Assembly: GCF_008831125.1 (NCBI RefSeq) | Contig: NZ_WBKA01000005.1 | Span: 1 to 54,805, forward strand | Source of the DNA: Pseudoclavibacter caeni | GTDB taxonomy: Bacteria > Actinomycetota > Actinomycetes > Actinomycetales > Microbacteriaceae | DNA length: 54,805 nt | Reading direction: 5' to 3' | In this document: piece by piece, positions 46,939 through 54,805 of the stretch | Position numbering within the stretch: position 1 is the first letter of the stretch | Layout of the letters: each line of letters begins with the position of its first letter | Program-made: the position numbers and the translations under genes | The notes under the pieces: generated by a model | Databases searched by the model: none | What the model saw: only the letters and a program-made list of their open reading frames with translations | Told to the model about the DNA's origin: nothing

Positions 46939-48420
46939 CTAGTAAGTGATCGCCAGTTTGCTGGGATCGATGTCGGCCTTCTCGTCGCCGGAGCCCTCGC
47001 CGAACTCGGGCGGGCCGGCCTGGGCGGCCTTCTTGATGAGCTTGAACTCGACGACCGCGAGGGCGCCGTACACGACGGTAAACAGCAGCAGCGACAGGGC
47101 CACGGACCAGGCGGGCACGTTCGGCGAGACCGCGCTCTCGGTGGTCATCAGGCCGAACACGATCCAAGGCTGGCGGCCCATCTCGGTGAAGACCCAGCCG
47201 ACGAGGTTCGCCAGCAGCGGGACGGGGGCGGTCCAGATCATCACGCGCCAGAACCAGTCGGCCACGGTCGTCTTGCTGTTCCGGCGGGTGAGCCACAGGG
47301 CCACGATCGCGATGAGCGTGGACAGCGCGCCGAGGCCGATCATCCACCGGAAGCTCCAGTAGGTGATCCACAGGGTCGGCATGAAGCTTGCGGACTCGGG
47401 GCAGGTCAGCGTGGCATTGGTCGCATCCGTGCAGAAGCGGGCCGTGTAGTCGGCCTGCAGGTCGTTGAGCCCCTCGACGGTGCCGTTGAACGTGTGGGTC
47501 GACAGCAGCGACAGCAGATACGGGATGCGCACGCTGAACAGCTCGGTGTGCCCGTCGGGCGTGCCGAGGGTGAAGATCGAGAACGAGGCGTTGGCGCCGG
47601 AGTTCGTGTTGTACATCGCCTCGGCGGCGGCCATCTTCATCGGCTGGGTGCGCACCATGGCGAGGCCCAGCTGGTCACCGGTGAGGAACACCGCCGCGAA
47701 GCCGGCGATGATCGACCACGCGCCGATCTTGAGCCCGGTGGTCATCGACTCGACGTGCTGGTTGCGGCGCAGGTGGTAGGCGCTCACGGCGAGGATGACG
47801 GCGCCGGCGAACACGACGGCGCCGGTGATCGCGTGCGGGAACGCGGACAAGGCCACCGGGTTCGACAGCACCGCGCCGATGTCCGTCAGCTCCGCGCGAC
47901 CGCGTTCAGCGCTCACCTCGTAGCCGACCGGGTTCTGCATGAACGAGTTGGCCGCGATGATGAAGTAGGCGGAGGCGATCGTGGCGATCGACGTCAGCCA
48001 GGCCGCCGCGAGGTGCACCCCCTTCGAGACCCGGTTCCACCCGAAGATCCACACGCCGATGAACGTGGCCTCGAGGAAGAAGGCGAACAGGCCCTCCATG
48101 GCGAGCGGGGCGCCGAAGATGTCGCCGACGAACCGGGAGTACTCCGACCAGTTCAGACCGAACTGGAACTCCTGGACGATGCCGGTGACGACACCCATGG
48201 CGAAGTTGATCATGAAGATCTTGCCAAACAGCTTCGTCAGCTGCAGGTACTTCACCTTGCCGGTCCTCACCCAGGCCGTCTGGATGATGGCGACGATGAG
48301 CATCAGCCCGATCGTCAACGGGACGAACAGGTAGTGGTACAGGGTGGTGAGACCGAACTGCCAGCGCGCGAGCGCCAGCGCGGTCGGATCAGCCTGCAGC
48401 ACAGCCAGTGACTCGGTCAT
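46939..48420 (-). CDS. cydA: Cytochrome bd oxidase subunit I
   Basis: It carries hemes b558, b595 and d and oxidises menaquinol with a high oxygen affinity. In 493 residues: LARWQFGLTTLYHYLFVPLTIGL (heme His near residue 22), FAMGVVTGIVQEFQFGLNWSEYSRFVGDIFGAPLAMEGLFAFFLEATFIGVWIFGW, AGFAAVFLTGDQLGLAMVRTQPMKMAAAEA (GDxxG, KxAAxE), and VGWVFTEMGRQPWIVFGLMTT (GRQPW). The Q-loop is short, as in the actinobacterial S-type. Start: ATG at 48420 with AGAGGA six bases upstream. Confidence 0.96.
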   Translation of the reverse strand: MTESLAVLQADPTALALARWQFGLTTLYHYLFVPLTIGLMLIVAIIQTAWVRTGKVKYLQLTKLFGKIFMINFAMGVVTGIVQEFQFGLNWSEYSRFVGDIFGAPLAMEGLFAFFLEATFIGVWIFGWNRVSKGVHLAAAWLTSIATIASAYFIIAANSFMQNPVGYEVSAERGRAELTDIGAVLSNPVALSAFPHAITGAVVFAGAVILAVSAYHLRRNQHVESMTTGLKIGAWSIIAGFAAVFLTGDQLGLAMVRTQPMKMAAAEAMYNTNSGANASFSIFTLGTPDGHTELFSVRIPYLLSLLSTHTFNGTVEGLNDLQADYTARFCTDATNATLTCPESASFMPTLWITYWSFRWMIGLGALSTLIAIVALWLTRRNSKTTVADWFWRVMIWTAPVPLLANLVGWVFTEMGRQPWIVFGLMTTESAVSPNVPAWSVALSLLLFTVVYGALAVVEFKLIKKAAQAGPPEFGEGSGDEKADIDPSKLAITY

Positions 48421-48450
48421 GTGCGATCCTCTTCCAGTGTGCGAACACCT

Positions 48451-48468
48451 CTCCAACACATGTTGGAG
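48451..48468. promoter_or_regulatory. Palindrome in the cydA leader, candidate operator
   Basis: CTCCAACACATGTTGGAG has 8-bp perfect arms around a CA centre and lies 31 bases before the cydA ATG. A weaker repeat GTGT-GCGA-ACAC lies at 48437-48448. A possible -10 (TACTAG on the minus strand, 48489-48484) would put the start just upstream. It does not match the Rex consensus. Confidence 0.5.
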
Positions 48469-48666
48469 ATTCTCAGATCGACACTAGTAGGGGTCTCGAG
48501 ACGACGCAAAACAGGTGAGGCTGCCCTGTCCCGGCGGACCTGTCCGGACGGTCACGGCGGGTGCCACGGGCTCGCTGTCACCGGATGCGGGATCGGCTGG
48601 CTCCTGGTACGGCCGGTCGCCGACGGGTCGGGCGCGGGGCGGACCCGCACCGAGACGACTGCGGAG

Positions 48667-50466
48667 TCAGCGTCGGCCGCGCCGCATCCAGCCACGCACC
48701 GTCTTCAGCCGTTGCTCGAGCTGGTGCAGATCGGCCTGGGCGACGGCAGGGCCGCCGCTCACCCGGCGCAGCCGGGAGTGGACCGAGGCATGGGACTCCC
48801 CGCTCATCTGCGCCCACACCGAGACGGCGCGGTTGAGCTCGCCGCGCACGCGCTTCACGCGGCGGAACATGGCCTCCCCCTCCCCGTCCGACGCCGCGGC
48901 GGAGGACTCCGCCTGCCCGGCGCTGCGCTGCCGGCGCCGGGAGATCTCGTCCTGGTGCGAGCGCAGCAGCTGGCGCACCTGGTCCGGCTCGAGCAGGCCT
49001 GGGAAGCCGAGGAAGTCCTGCTCCTCGAGACTGTCGGCCTCGGGGCCGGAGCCGAACTCGTCGCCCTCGAAGAGCACGCGGTCGAAGGCGGCCTGCGCCT
49101 CCAGCGGCTCGAAGTCGGCGCCGTCGAGCAGGGCGTCGCTGGCGCGCTCCCGCTCGTTGGCCCGCTCGACGAGCTCGTCGTCGAGTCCGTCGTCATCGGC
49201 GTGCCGCGGGGCGCCGAGCACGTGGTCTCGCTCGACCTCGAGCTCGTGGGCCAGATGGACGAGCGTCGGCACGCTGGGCAGGAAGATCGTGGCCGTCTCG
49301 CCCCGACGGCGCGCCCGGACGAACCGGCCGATCACCTGCGCGAAGAACAACGGGGTGCTCGCGCTCGTCGCGTACACGCCGACCGACAGCCGGGGCACGT
49401 CGACACCCTCGGAGACCATGCGCACCGCGACCATCCACCGCTGGGTGCCGGCCGCGAAGCGCTCGATCCGCTCACTGGCGCCGTCCTCATCGCTCAGCAC
49501 GATGGTCGCCGACTCCCCGGTGATCTCGCGGAGGATGCCGGCGTAGGCGCGGGCCTGGGTCTGGTCGGTGGCGATGACGAGCCCGCCCGCGTCGGGCACG
49601 CCCCGGCGCACCTGGGTGAGCCGGGCGTTCGCCGCGCGCAGCACCGAGGCGATCCAGTCGCCACGCGGGTCGAGGGCCGTCCGCCAGGCCTGGGCGATGA
49701 TGTCCTTCGTCGCCGGGGCGGCGAGGTCGGCGCTCATCTCGTCGCCGCTGCGCGAGCGCCAGCGCATGTTGCCCGCGTAGGTGAGGAAGATCACGGGCCG
49801 CACCACGCCATCCGCGAGGGCCCGGGCGTAACCGTACGAGTAGTCGGCGCGGGAGATCTTCGTGCCGTCGGGCTGGGGCTCATAGGTGACGAAGGGGATC
49901 ATCGCGTCGTCCGAGCGGAACGGGGTGCCGGTCAGGCACACGCGGCGGGTCGCGTTGCCATAGGCCTCGCGGATCGCATCGCCCCAGCTAAGCGCGTCGC
50001 CGCCGTGGTGCACCTCGTCGAGGATGACGAGCGTGCGCCGGGCCTCGGCGAGCGCCTTGTGCACGGCCACGTTGGCCGCCACCTGCGCGTAGGTCGCGGT
50101 GATGCCCGTCCACTGCGCGCCGAACACGTGGTCGGCGTTGCGGAAGGCCGGGTCGAGGGGGATGTGGGCGCGTGCGGCGGCCTCAGCCCACTGGTGCTTG
50201 AGGTGTTCGGTCGGGGCGACGACGAGGACGCGCTCGACGATGCCGCGGTCGAGGAGGATCGCGGCGAGCTGCAGGGCGAAGGTCGTCTTTCCGGCGCCGG
50301 GGGTCGCCGCCGCGAGGAAGTCGCGGGGCTGGCGCTCGAGGTACAGCTCAAGCGCCTCGCGCTGCCAGGCGCGCAGTCTCCCCGCGGTGCCGCGCGCGGC
50401 CCGACGCGGGTACGCCGGGGGCAGGTCGCGTGCGGACGCGTTGCCGAACTCGATGGGGGGATGCAC
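48667..50466 (-). CDS. DEAD/DEAH-box helicase (superfamily 2)
   Basis: The 599-residue product is an SF2 helicase with a UvrB/RAD25-like layout. LRAWQREALELYLERQPRDFLAAATPGAGKTTFALQLAAILLDRG gives the Q-motif-like start and Walker A. RVLVVAPTEHLKHQWAEAA is motif Ia, TLVILDEVHHGGDALSW the DEAH-type box (DEVH), CLTGTPFRSD motif III, LVIATDQTQARAYAGIL motif IV, and ERFAAGTQRWMVAVRMVSEGVDVPRLSVGVYATSASTPLFFAQVIGRFVRARR motifs V-VI. The C-terminal 170 residues are charged and specific to actinobacterial homologues. Substrate unknown. Start: GTG at 50466 before PPIEFG. It is divergent from the GntR gene. Confidence 0.88.
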   Translation of the reverse strand: MHPPIEFGNASARDLPPAYPRRAARGTAGRLRAWQREALELYLERQPRDFLAAATPGAGKTTFALQLAAILLDRGIVERVLVVAPTEHLKHQWAEAAARAHIPLDPAFRNADHVFGAQWTGITATYAQVAANVAVHKALAEARRTLVILDEVHHGGDALSWGDAIREAYGNATRRVCLTGTPFRSDDAMIPFVTYEPQPDGTKISRADYSYGYARALADGVVRPVIFLTYAGNMRWRSRSGDEMSADLAAPATKDIIAQAWRTALDPRGDWIASVLRAANARLTQVRRGVPDAGGLVIATDQTQARAYAGILREITGESATIVLSDEDGASERIERFAAGTQRWMVAVRMVSEGVDVPRLSVGVYATSASTPLFFAQVIGRFVRARRRGETATIFLPSVPTLVHLAHELEVERDHVLGAPRHADDDGLDDELVERANERERASDALLDGADFEPLEAQAAFDRVLFEGDEFGSGPEADSLEEQDFLGFPGLLEPDQVRQLLRSHQDEISRRRQRSAGQAESSAAASDGEGEAMFRRVKRVRGELNRAVSVWAQMSGESHASVHSRLRRVSGGPAVAQADLHQLEQRLKTVRGWMRRGRR

Positions 50467-50638
50467 GGCCGGCCATTCTACTCCGGGCGTCGGGGCGGGC
50501 GCGCGACTCCCGTCAGGTCGGTGGAGGCCAGCCCGGCAGACCCGTGCCCCATGCGCCCGGCGGACGGGCGGGGCACGCCGGTAGGATGAGGCGTCGGGCC
50601 GCGGCGACGCGGCGGGACCTCGCGATGGGAGCGTGAAC

Positions 50639-51346
50639 ATGGCGGAGCACGAGTCGAGCAGCAAGGCGATGCAGGCGCGGAACGCGATCAAGCGGTCGAT
50701 CGCCTCGGGGCGGCTGCACGCCGGACAGCGACTGGTCATCTCGCAGCTCGCCCGGGAGCTGCGGATGTCACCGGTGCCCGTGCGCGAGGCGATCCGCCTG
50801 CTCGAGTCCGAGGGCCTGGTCACGTTCTCGCACAACGTGGGCGCGCAGGTGACCGACTTCCGGCCCGCGGAGTACCGGCACATGATGTTCACCCTGGCTG
50901 TGCTCGAGGGGGCGGCGGTCGGTCAGGCCGCGCCGCACGTCCAGCAGCGCACCGTCGACGAGGCCCGGTTCTACAACCGGCATCTCGTGGACGCCCTGCG
51001 CGCCGGCCGCTTCGCCGAGGCCAACCGGCTCAGCACGCTCTTCCACCGGGTCATCTACCGCGACTGCCCGAACGAGTACCTGCTGCGCACGCTCAACGAG
51101 GGATGGGCGAAGGCCGCCGCGGTGAAGGGGGCTGTGTTCGGCCTGCTGCCAGGGCGGGTGGACGGCCTGGTAGAGGAGCACGAGCGGCTGCTGCAGCTGT
51201 TCGAGCGGCACGCGCCCGCCGACGAGATCGAGACGTTCACCCGCGCGCACCGGCTGCGCAACACCGAGGCCTTCCTGCGCTATGCCCGGCAGACGCTCCA
51301 GCAGCGGCGCGAGGATGCGGCGGACGCGCCGGACGCCTCCGCCTGA
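50639..51346 (+). CDS. GntR-family regulator with FCD domain
   Basis: This 235-residue protein has an N-terminal winged helix: AMQARNAIKRSIASGRLHAGQRLVISQLARELRMSPVPVREAIRLLESEGLVTFSHNVGAQVTDF (about 9-73). The C-terminal FCD ligand domain has MMFTLAVLEGAAVGQAA, FYNRHLVDALRAG, STLFHRVIYRDCPNEYLLRTL, LLPGRVDGLVEEHERLLQLFERHAPADEIETFTRAHRLRNTEAFL, including the His residues (HRVI, EEHERL, RAHRLR) that bind metal in this subfamily. The ligand and targets are unknown. Start: ATG with GGGAG seven bases upstream; a GTG six bases earlier is less likely. It is divergent from the helicase and converges on ackA. Confidence 0.9.
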   Translation: MAEHESSSKAMQARNAIKRSIASGRLHAGQRLVISQLARELRMSPVPVREAIRLLESEGLVTFSHNVGAQVTDFRPAEYRHMMFTLAVLEGAAVGQAAPHVQQRTVDEARFYNRHLVDALRAGRFAEANRLSTLFHRVIYRDCPNEYLLRTLNEGWAKAAAVKGAVFGLLPGRVDGLVEEHERLLQLFERHAPADEIETFTRAHRLRNTEAFLRYARQTLQQRREDAADAPDASA

Positions 51347-51390
51347 GCAGGCCGAAGGCCCGGTGCGGGCGCGTCGGGCCTTCGGTCTGC
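51347..51390. terminator. Bidirectional hairpin terminator between gntR and ackA
   Basis: GCAG-GCCGAAGGCCCG and CGGGCCTTCGG-TCTGC form a strong 11-bp core with a further 4-bp extension, placed between two convergent genes. There is no T-tract. Confidence 0.75.
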
Positions 51391-51417
51391 TCCCGGGGGC
51401 GGCTGCTCGCCACCCCG

Positions 51418-52596
51418 TTACGGTGCCGCCGGCTGCCCCTCGCCCGGCGCCAGCGGCGGCTGCTGCCCCTCGGCCTCGGCCTCGTGCTGCTCGCGCAGCC
51501 ACAGCAGCGCCTCGGCCTGTCGGACCATCGTGATGTCCTCACGGGTGGCCACGACGATGATCGCCGCGGAGGAGTCTTCGGTCTGGATCTCCCGGTCCAT
51601 CTCGTTGCGCTGGTTCAGCCGCTCATCGAAGCGCAGCCCCAGCGGACGCAGCCGCTCGAGGATCATGGCTCGGGCCACCGGCGAGTGCTCGCCGATGCCG
51701 CCGGAGAACACGAGTGCGTCGAGACCGCCAGCCGAGATGACCATCTGCCCGATCATCCCGGCGGCGCGATGCGACCACACGCCGAGGGCAAGCTGGGCCT
51801 CGGGCTCCGCGGAGGCGGCCCGCTCGACGATGTTCTCCATCCGGGTGTCTCCGGCGAGGCCGAGCAGGCCGGACTCCCGCTCGAGCTTGGTGATGACCTC
51901 GCGGACGCTCAGATCGGTGTTGGCGACGAGCCAGGCGGACACGGCCGGGTCGATCGTCCCCGAGCGGGTCGACATGACCAGGCCCTCCAACGGGGTGAAA
52001 CCCATGGTCGTGTCGACGCTGTGCCCGTCGCGGACGGCGGCGAGCGACGCCCCGGAGCCCAGATGAGCACTGACCACGCGGAGCTCGAGCAGGTCGCGGT
52101 CGAGGATGGTTGCCGCCTCGCGCACGTTGTACTCGTGGGCGAGACCGTGGAAGCCGTACCGGCGCACCCCGTAGACGTTGCGCCACTCCTCCGGGATCGC
52201 GTACGTGTACGCCTCGGCGGGCATGCGCGCGTGGAACGCGGTGTCAAAGCAGGCGATCTGCGTCGCCTCGGGCAGCATCCGACGCAGCCGCTCCAGGGTC
52301 GCCACCGAGGGCGGCTGGTGCAGCGGCGCGAGATCGGTGAGCTCCTCGATGCCCGCCATGACCCGGTCGTCGACGATGGCCGCCTCGCCGAAGAGCCGCC
52401 CGCCGTGGGCGACGCGGTGCACGACGACGTCGATGTCGTCGGCCACCGCGGTGAACTCGGCCAGCAGCGGCTCCCACTCGGCGTCGGTCATCGCCGACAC
52501 CGAGGTGGCCAGTGACCGCCCGTAGATCACCTCGCCATCGACGGCGATGCTGATCTTCAGACTAGATGATCCCGCATTGACCAGCAGCATGCTCAT
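51418..52596 (-). CDS. ackA: Acetate/propionate-family kinase
   Basis: It converts acetyl-phosphate and ADP to acetate and ATP. Seen in 392 residues: LLVNAGSSSLKISI (first signature), VVVHRVAHGGRLF (Arg), ACFDTAFHARMP (catalytic Asp), RRYGFHGLAHEYNV, AHLGSGASLAAVRDGHSVDTTMGFTPLEGLVMSTRSGTIDP, LVFSGGIGEHS and VATREDITMVRQ (Glu). The second signature normally reads GFHGTSH and HLGNGAS; here it is GFHGLAH and HLGSGAS. This is a variant seen in actinobacteria, so substrate preference may differ. An acidic Pro-rich tail of about 25 residues follows. Start overlaps pta by four bases. Confidence 0.93.
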   Translation of the reverse strand: MSMLLVNAGSSSLKISIAVDGEVIYGRSLATSVSAMTDAEWEPLLAEFTAVADDIDVVVHRVAHGGRLFGEAAIVDDRVMAGIEELTDLAPLHQPPSVATLERLRRMLPEATQIACFDTAFHARMPAEAYTYAIPEEWRNVYGVRRYGFHGLAHEYNVREAATILDRDLLELRVVSAHLGSGASLAAVRDGHSVDTTMGFTPLEGLVMSTRSGTIDPAVSAWLVANTDLSVREVITKLERESGLLGLAGDTRMENIVERAASAEPEAQLALGVWSHRAAGMIGQMVISAGGLDALVFSGGIGEHSPVARAMILERLRPLGLRFDERLNQRNEMDREIQTEDSSAAIIVVATREDITMVRQAEALLWLREQHEAEAEGQQPPLAPGEGQPAAP

Positions 52597-54701
52597 GCGC
52601 TGACGTCTCCCTTCGCTGGTGCGGACACGCCCGTGGGCGCATCCTTCCCCTCCCCCGCCTGCACGGCGGTGGCGAGGATCGTGTTGACGACGTCGTCGAC
52701 GGTGCACCCGCGCGAGAGGTCGTTGACCGGCCGGCGCAGCCCCTGGAGCACGGGGCCGATGGCCACCGCGCCACTGGACTGCTGCACGGCCTTGTAGGTC
52801 GTGTTGCCCGTGTTCAGATCGGGGAAGACGTACACAGTGGCGTGTCCGGCGACCGGTGAGCCCGGCAGCTTGCCGGAGCCGATGCGCACGTTGCTGGCCG
52901 CGTCGTACTGGATGGGGCCCTCGATTGGCACGTCGGGGGCGAGCGCGCGGGCGAGGCCGGTGGCCTCGCGCACCTGCTCGACGGCCTGCCCGGAGCCCGA
53001 GGCGCCGGTCGAGTACGAGAGCATCGCGACGCGCGGGTCGAGCCCGAAGGCGCGGGCGGTGGCGGCGGAGCCGGCGGCGATCTCGGCCAGCTGCGCCGGG
53101 GTGGGCTGCGGGATGACCGCGCAGTCGCCGTACACGAGCACCCGGTCGGGCAGGCACATGAGGAAGGCCGACGAGACCGTGCGCACGCCGTCACGGGTGC
53201 CGATCACCTGCAGCGCCGGCCGGATCGTGTCTGCCGTGGTGTGCGCGGCGCCGGAGACCATGCCGTCGGCGTGCCCGGTGTGCACGAGCAGCACCCCGAA
53301 CCAGGTCGGGTCGCGGACGAGCTCTGCAGCCTGCGCCTCGGTCATGCCCTTGTGTGCGCGGGCGCGGTGCAGAGCGGCGGCCAGCTCTTCGTGCAGCGGG
53401 CTCGTGGCCGGGTCGACGATCTCCAGCCCGTCGGCGGGGAGACCGAGCGCGGCGAGCCGCCCGGCGACGGCGTCCCGCTCGCCCAGCACGATCGGGTGGA
53501 CGAGGCCGCGGCCGGCCAGGTGCGCGGCGGCGGTGAGGATGCGGTCGTCCTCGCCCTCGGGCAGCACGATGCGCGCGTGGGCACGTCGTGCGCGGGCGGC
53601 CAGCTGGAACGCGAAACGCTCGGGCGTGAGTTGGTCGGGCAGCGCGAGCTCGAGGCGGGAGAGGATCTCCGCGCCGTCAGCGTGCTCGTCCCACAGCCGC
53701 AGCGCCTGCCGAGTGCGCAGCGGGTTGCCGCTGCCGATCTCGGCGCGGACGGCCCCGGCCGCCTGGGCGACGGTGAAGGTGTCCTGGGCGAGCCGGTAGA
53801 CGGGCACGCGCCCGGCGGCGATCGCCCGGGCGGTCGCCTCGTCGACGTGCAGGTCACCGCTGATGATGACGCCCTCTGGGGCGAGGGGGGCGGCGAGGAT
53901 GCCGCGGATGACCTCGCCGCGATCGGCGGGGACGACCACGAGCGAGCCGGCGCCGATCACGGACAGGGCGTGATCGACCTCCATCGCGGCGACGGTGATC
54001 CGGCGCACGAGGTGGTCGACGTCTCCCCCACCGCCGACGCGTGTGGCGCCGATCGCGTCGGCGATCTCGGCGACGCTCGGCCAGGTCAGCGGCGCGGCGT
54101 ACGGGAGGACGGGGACGGGCCGGCCGAGCGTGCCGGTCGGGATGAGGGCGCGGGTGCGCTCGACCCCGGCCTCGGCGACGCGATTGACCACGACGGCGAG
54201 GAGGGTCGCGTGCGCCTCGGCGACGGTGCGGCGGACCATGCGGACCCGGGTGGCGATGCGCTCGGGCGTGCGGCCGTGGCCGTCGACGACGGCGACGACG
54301 GGCACGTCCAGATGACGGGCGAGGGCGATGTTGACGTCCGGCTCGCCGGGCACGGCCCCGCGGATGGCTCCGGTGCCCTCGACGATGACGAGGTCGCACT
54401 CGTCGGCGAGACGACCCCAGGCAGCCAGGACGCGGTCGATGACCTCCTCGGCGCGGCCGGCGGCGATGAGATCCTCAGCCTCGGCGGCGGTCAGGACAGC
54501 CGCCGTACTCAGCGCGCCCTCGGGCAGCAGCCGCTCGGCCAGGGTGACGATGCGCGACTCGCCGGACGTGCTGGCGGAGGTGATCGGCCGCAGCAGCCCG
54601 ATGTGCGCGCAACGCTCGGCCGCGTCGCGCAGCAGCCCGATCGTGACCAGGGACTTCCCGGAGGTCTCCCCCATCCCGGTGATCAGCATCCCGCCTGGCA
54701 T
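52593..54701 (-). CDS. pta: Phosphate acetyltransferase
   Basis: It makes acetyl-phosphate from acetyl-CoA. The 702-residue long form has an N-terminal BioD-like P-loop domain (MLITGMGETSGKSLVTIGLL, VIVEGTGAIRG; about 1-210), a DRTGG domain (about 220-330, LSVIGAGSLVVVPADRGEVIRGILA) and a C-terminal PTA_PTB domain (ARIVLPEGEDDRILTAA; MVSGAAHTTADTIRPALQVIGT; VYGDCAVIPQPTPAQLAEIA; MLSYSTGASGSGQAVEQVREATGL; QYDAASNVRIGSGKLPGSPVAGHATVYVFPDLNTGNTTYKAVQQ). I place the start at the ATG 54701, five bases after GGGAGG; in-frame ATG 54725 and GTG 54731 are alternatives without a ribosome-binding site. Coupled to ackA. Confidence 0.92.
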   Translation of the reverse strand: MPGGMLITGMGETSGKSLVTIGLLRDAAERCAHIGLLRPITSASTSGESRIVTLAERLLPEGALSTAAVLTAAEAEDLIAAGRAEEVIDRVLAAWGRLADECDLVIVEGTGAIRGAVPGEPDVNIALARHLDVPVVAVVDGHGRTPERIATRVRMVRRTVAEAHATLLAVVVNRVAEAGVERTRALIPTGTLGRPVPVLPYAAPLTWPSVAEIADAIGATRVGGGGDVDHLVRRITVAAMEVDHALSVIGAGSLVVVPADRGEVIRGILAAPLAPEGVIISGDLHVDEATARAIAAGRVPVYRLAQDTFTVAQAAGAVRAEIGSGNPLRTRQALRLWDEHADGAEILSRLELALPDQLTPERFAFQLAARARRAHARIVLPEGEDDRILTAAAHLAGRGLVHPIVLGERDAVAGRLAALGLPADGLEIVDPATSPLHEELAAALHRARAHKGMTEAQAAELVRDPTWFGVLLVHTGHADGMVSGAAHTTADTIRPALQVIGTRDGVRTVSSAFLMCLPDRVLVYGDCAVIPQPTPAQLAEIAAGSAATARAFGLDPRVAMLSYSTGASGSGQAVEQVREATGLARALAPDVPIEGPIQYDAASNVRIGSGKLPGSPVAGHATVYVFPDLNTGNTTYKAVQQSSGAVAIGPVLQGLRRPVNDLSRGCTVDDVVNTILATAVQAGEGKDAPTGVSAPAKGDVSA

Positions 54702-54739
54702 CATTGCCTCCCGCTCCGTCGTCATCGTCACAGCGTCGC

Positions 54740-54768
54740 GGGGGGGGCCGGGCGCCGGCGGCCCCCCC
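54740..54768. repeat. G8/C7 hairpin upstream of pta
   Basis: A run of eight G (54740-54747) followed by CCG pairs with CGGCCCCCCC (54759-54768), giving a 10-bp all-GC stem around GGCGCCGG. It lies directly ahead of the possible pta starts. The 37 bases up to the window end (54769-54805) show no feature. Confidence 0.6.
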
Positions 54769-54805
54769 GAAAAAGACCGCCACGGCCGGGACGCGGAGCA
54801 ACCCC

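Noticed and set aside
48451-48468. Rex-binding site for cydA
   Set aside because: The palindrome does not match TTGTGAA-N4-TTCACAA.

Overview
The window is about 70% GC with GTG/TTG starts, many 4-base ATGA/GTGA gene overlaps and actinobacterial gene orders (hrcA-dnaJ-rsmE-hinT-phoH-ybeY-CNNM-era; comEA-comEC-holA; dnaG next to dgt; single-chain GlyRS-uppS-recO-leuA). It is most likely a chromosomal segment of a Micrococcales actinobacterium; I cannot name the genus.

Layout. 1-1,600 is the only accessory-looking part: the 3' end of an ISL3-type transposase, a small gene broken by two frameshifts, and a small unknown gene with a doubtful start. 1,711-9,509 holds a TPP riboswitch with tenA, then (minus strand) trpS, an unusual ligA without zinc cysteines coupled to an orphan nrdI with a repeat tail, a TetR regulator, an SGNH hydrolase and an EamA/NIPA-like transporter, and def on the plus strand. 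9,510-13,015 carries an odd long-arm CAU tRNA, a small membrane protein, tRNA-Asn with a terminator, a PTH2-type hydrolase, a GNAT acetyltransferase and a 2-hydroxyacid dehydrogenase. 13,130-22,869 is housekeeping: dnaG, an internally deleted acyl-CoA dehydrogenase, dgt, dusB, a CPBP protease, glyS, uppS, recO.

22,876-35,612 begins with leuA, preceded by an attenuator leader peptide with three consecutive Leu codons that looks leaderless. It is followed by the coupled era-to-hrcA operon, headed by a CIRCE element, then hemW, lepA and rpsT. 35,862-42,154 has holA, comEC and comEA (comEC without its usual N-terminal OB region) and leuS. 42,238-48,420 is the cytochrome bd locus (cydA, cydB, cydD, cydC), with a palindrome upstream of cydA and a long hairpin between cydB and cydD. 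48,667-54,731 has a DEAH helicase, a divergent GntR/FCD regulator and the pta-ackA pair.

Functionally the window combines translation and replication upkeep, ribosome maturation and heat-shock control, low-oxygen respiration and overflow acetate metabolism. The points most worth a second look are the type II CAU tRNA beside def, the Cys-less LigA coupled to NrdI, the leuA leader, the acyl-CoA dehydrogenase lacking its middle domain, and the shortened ComEC.
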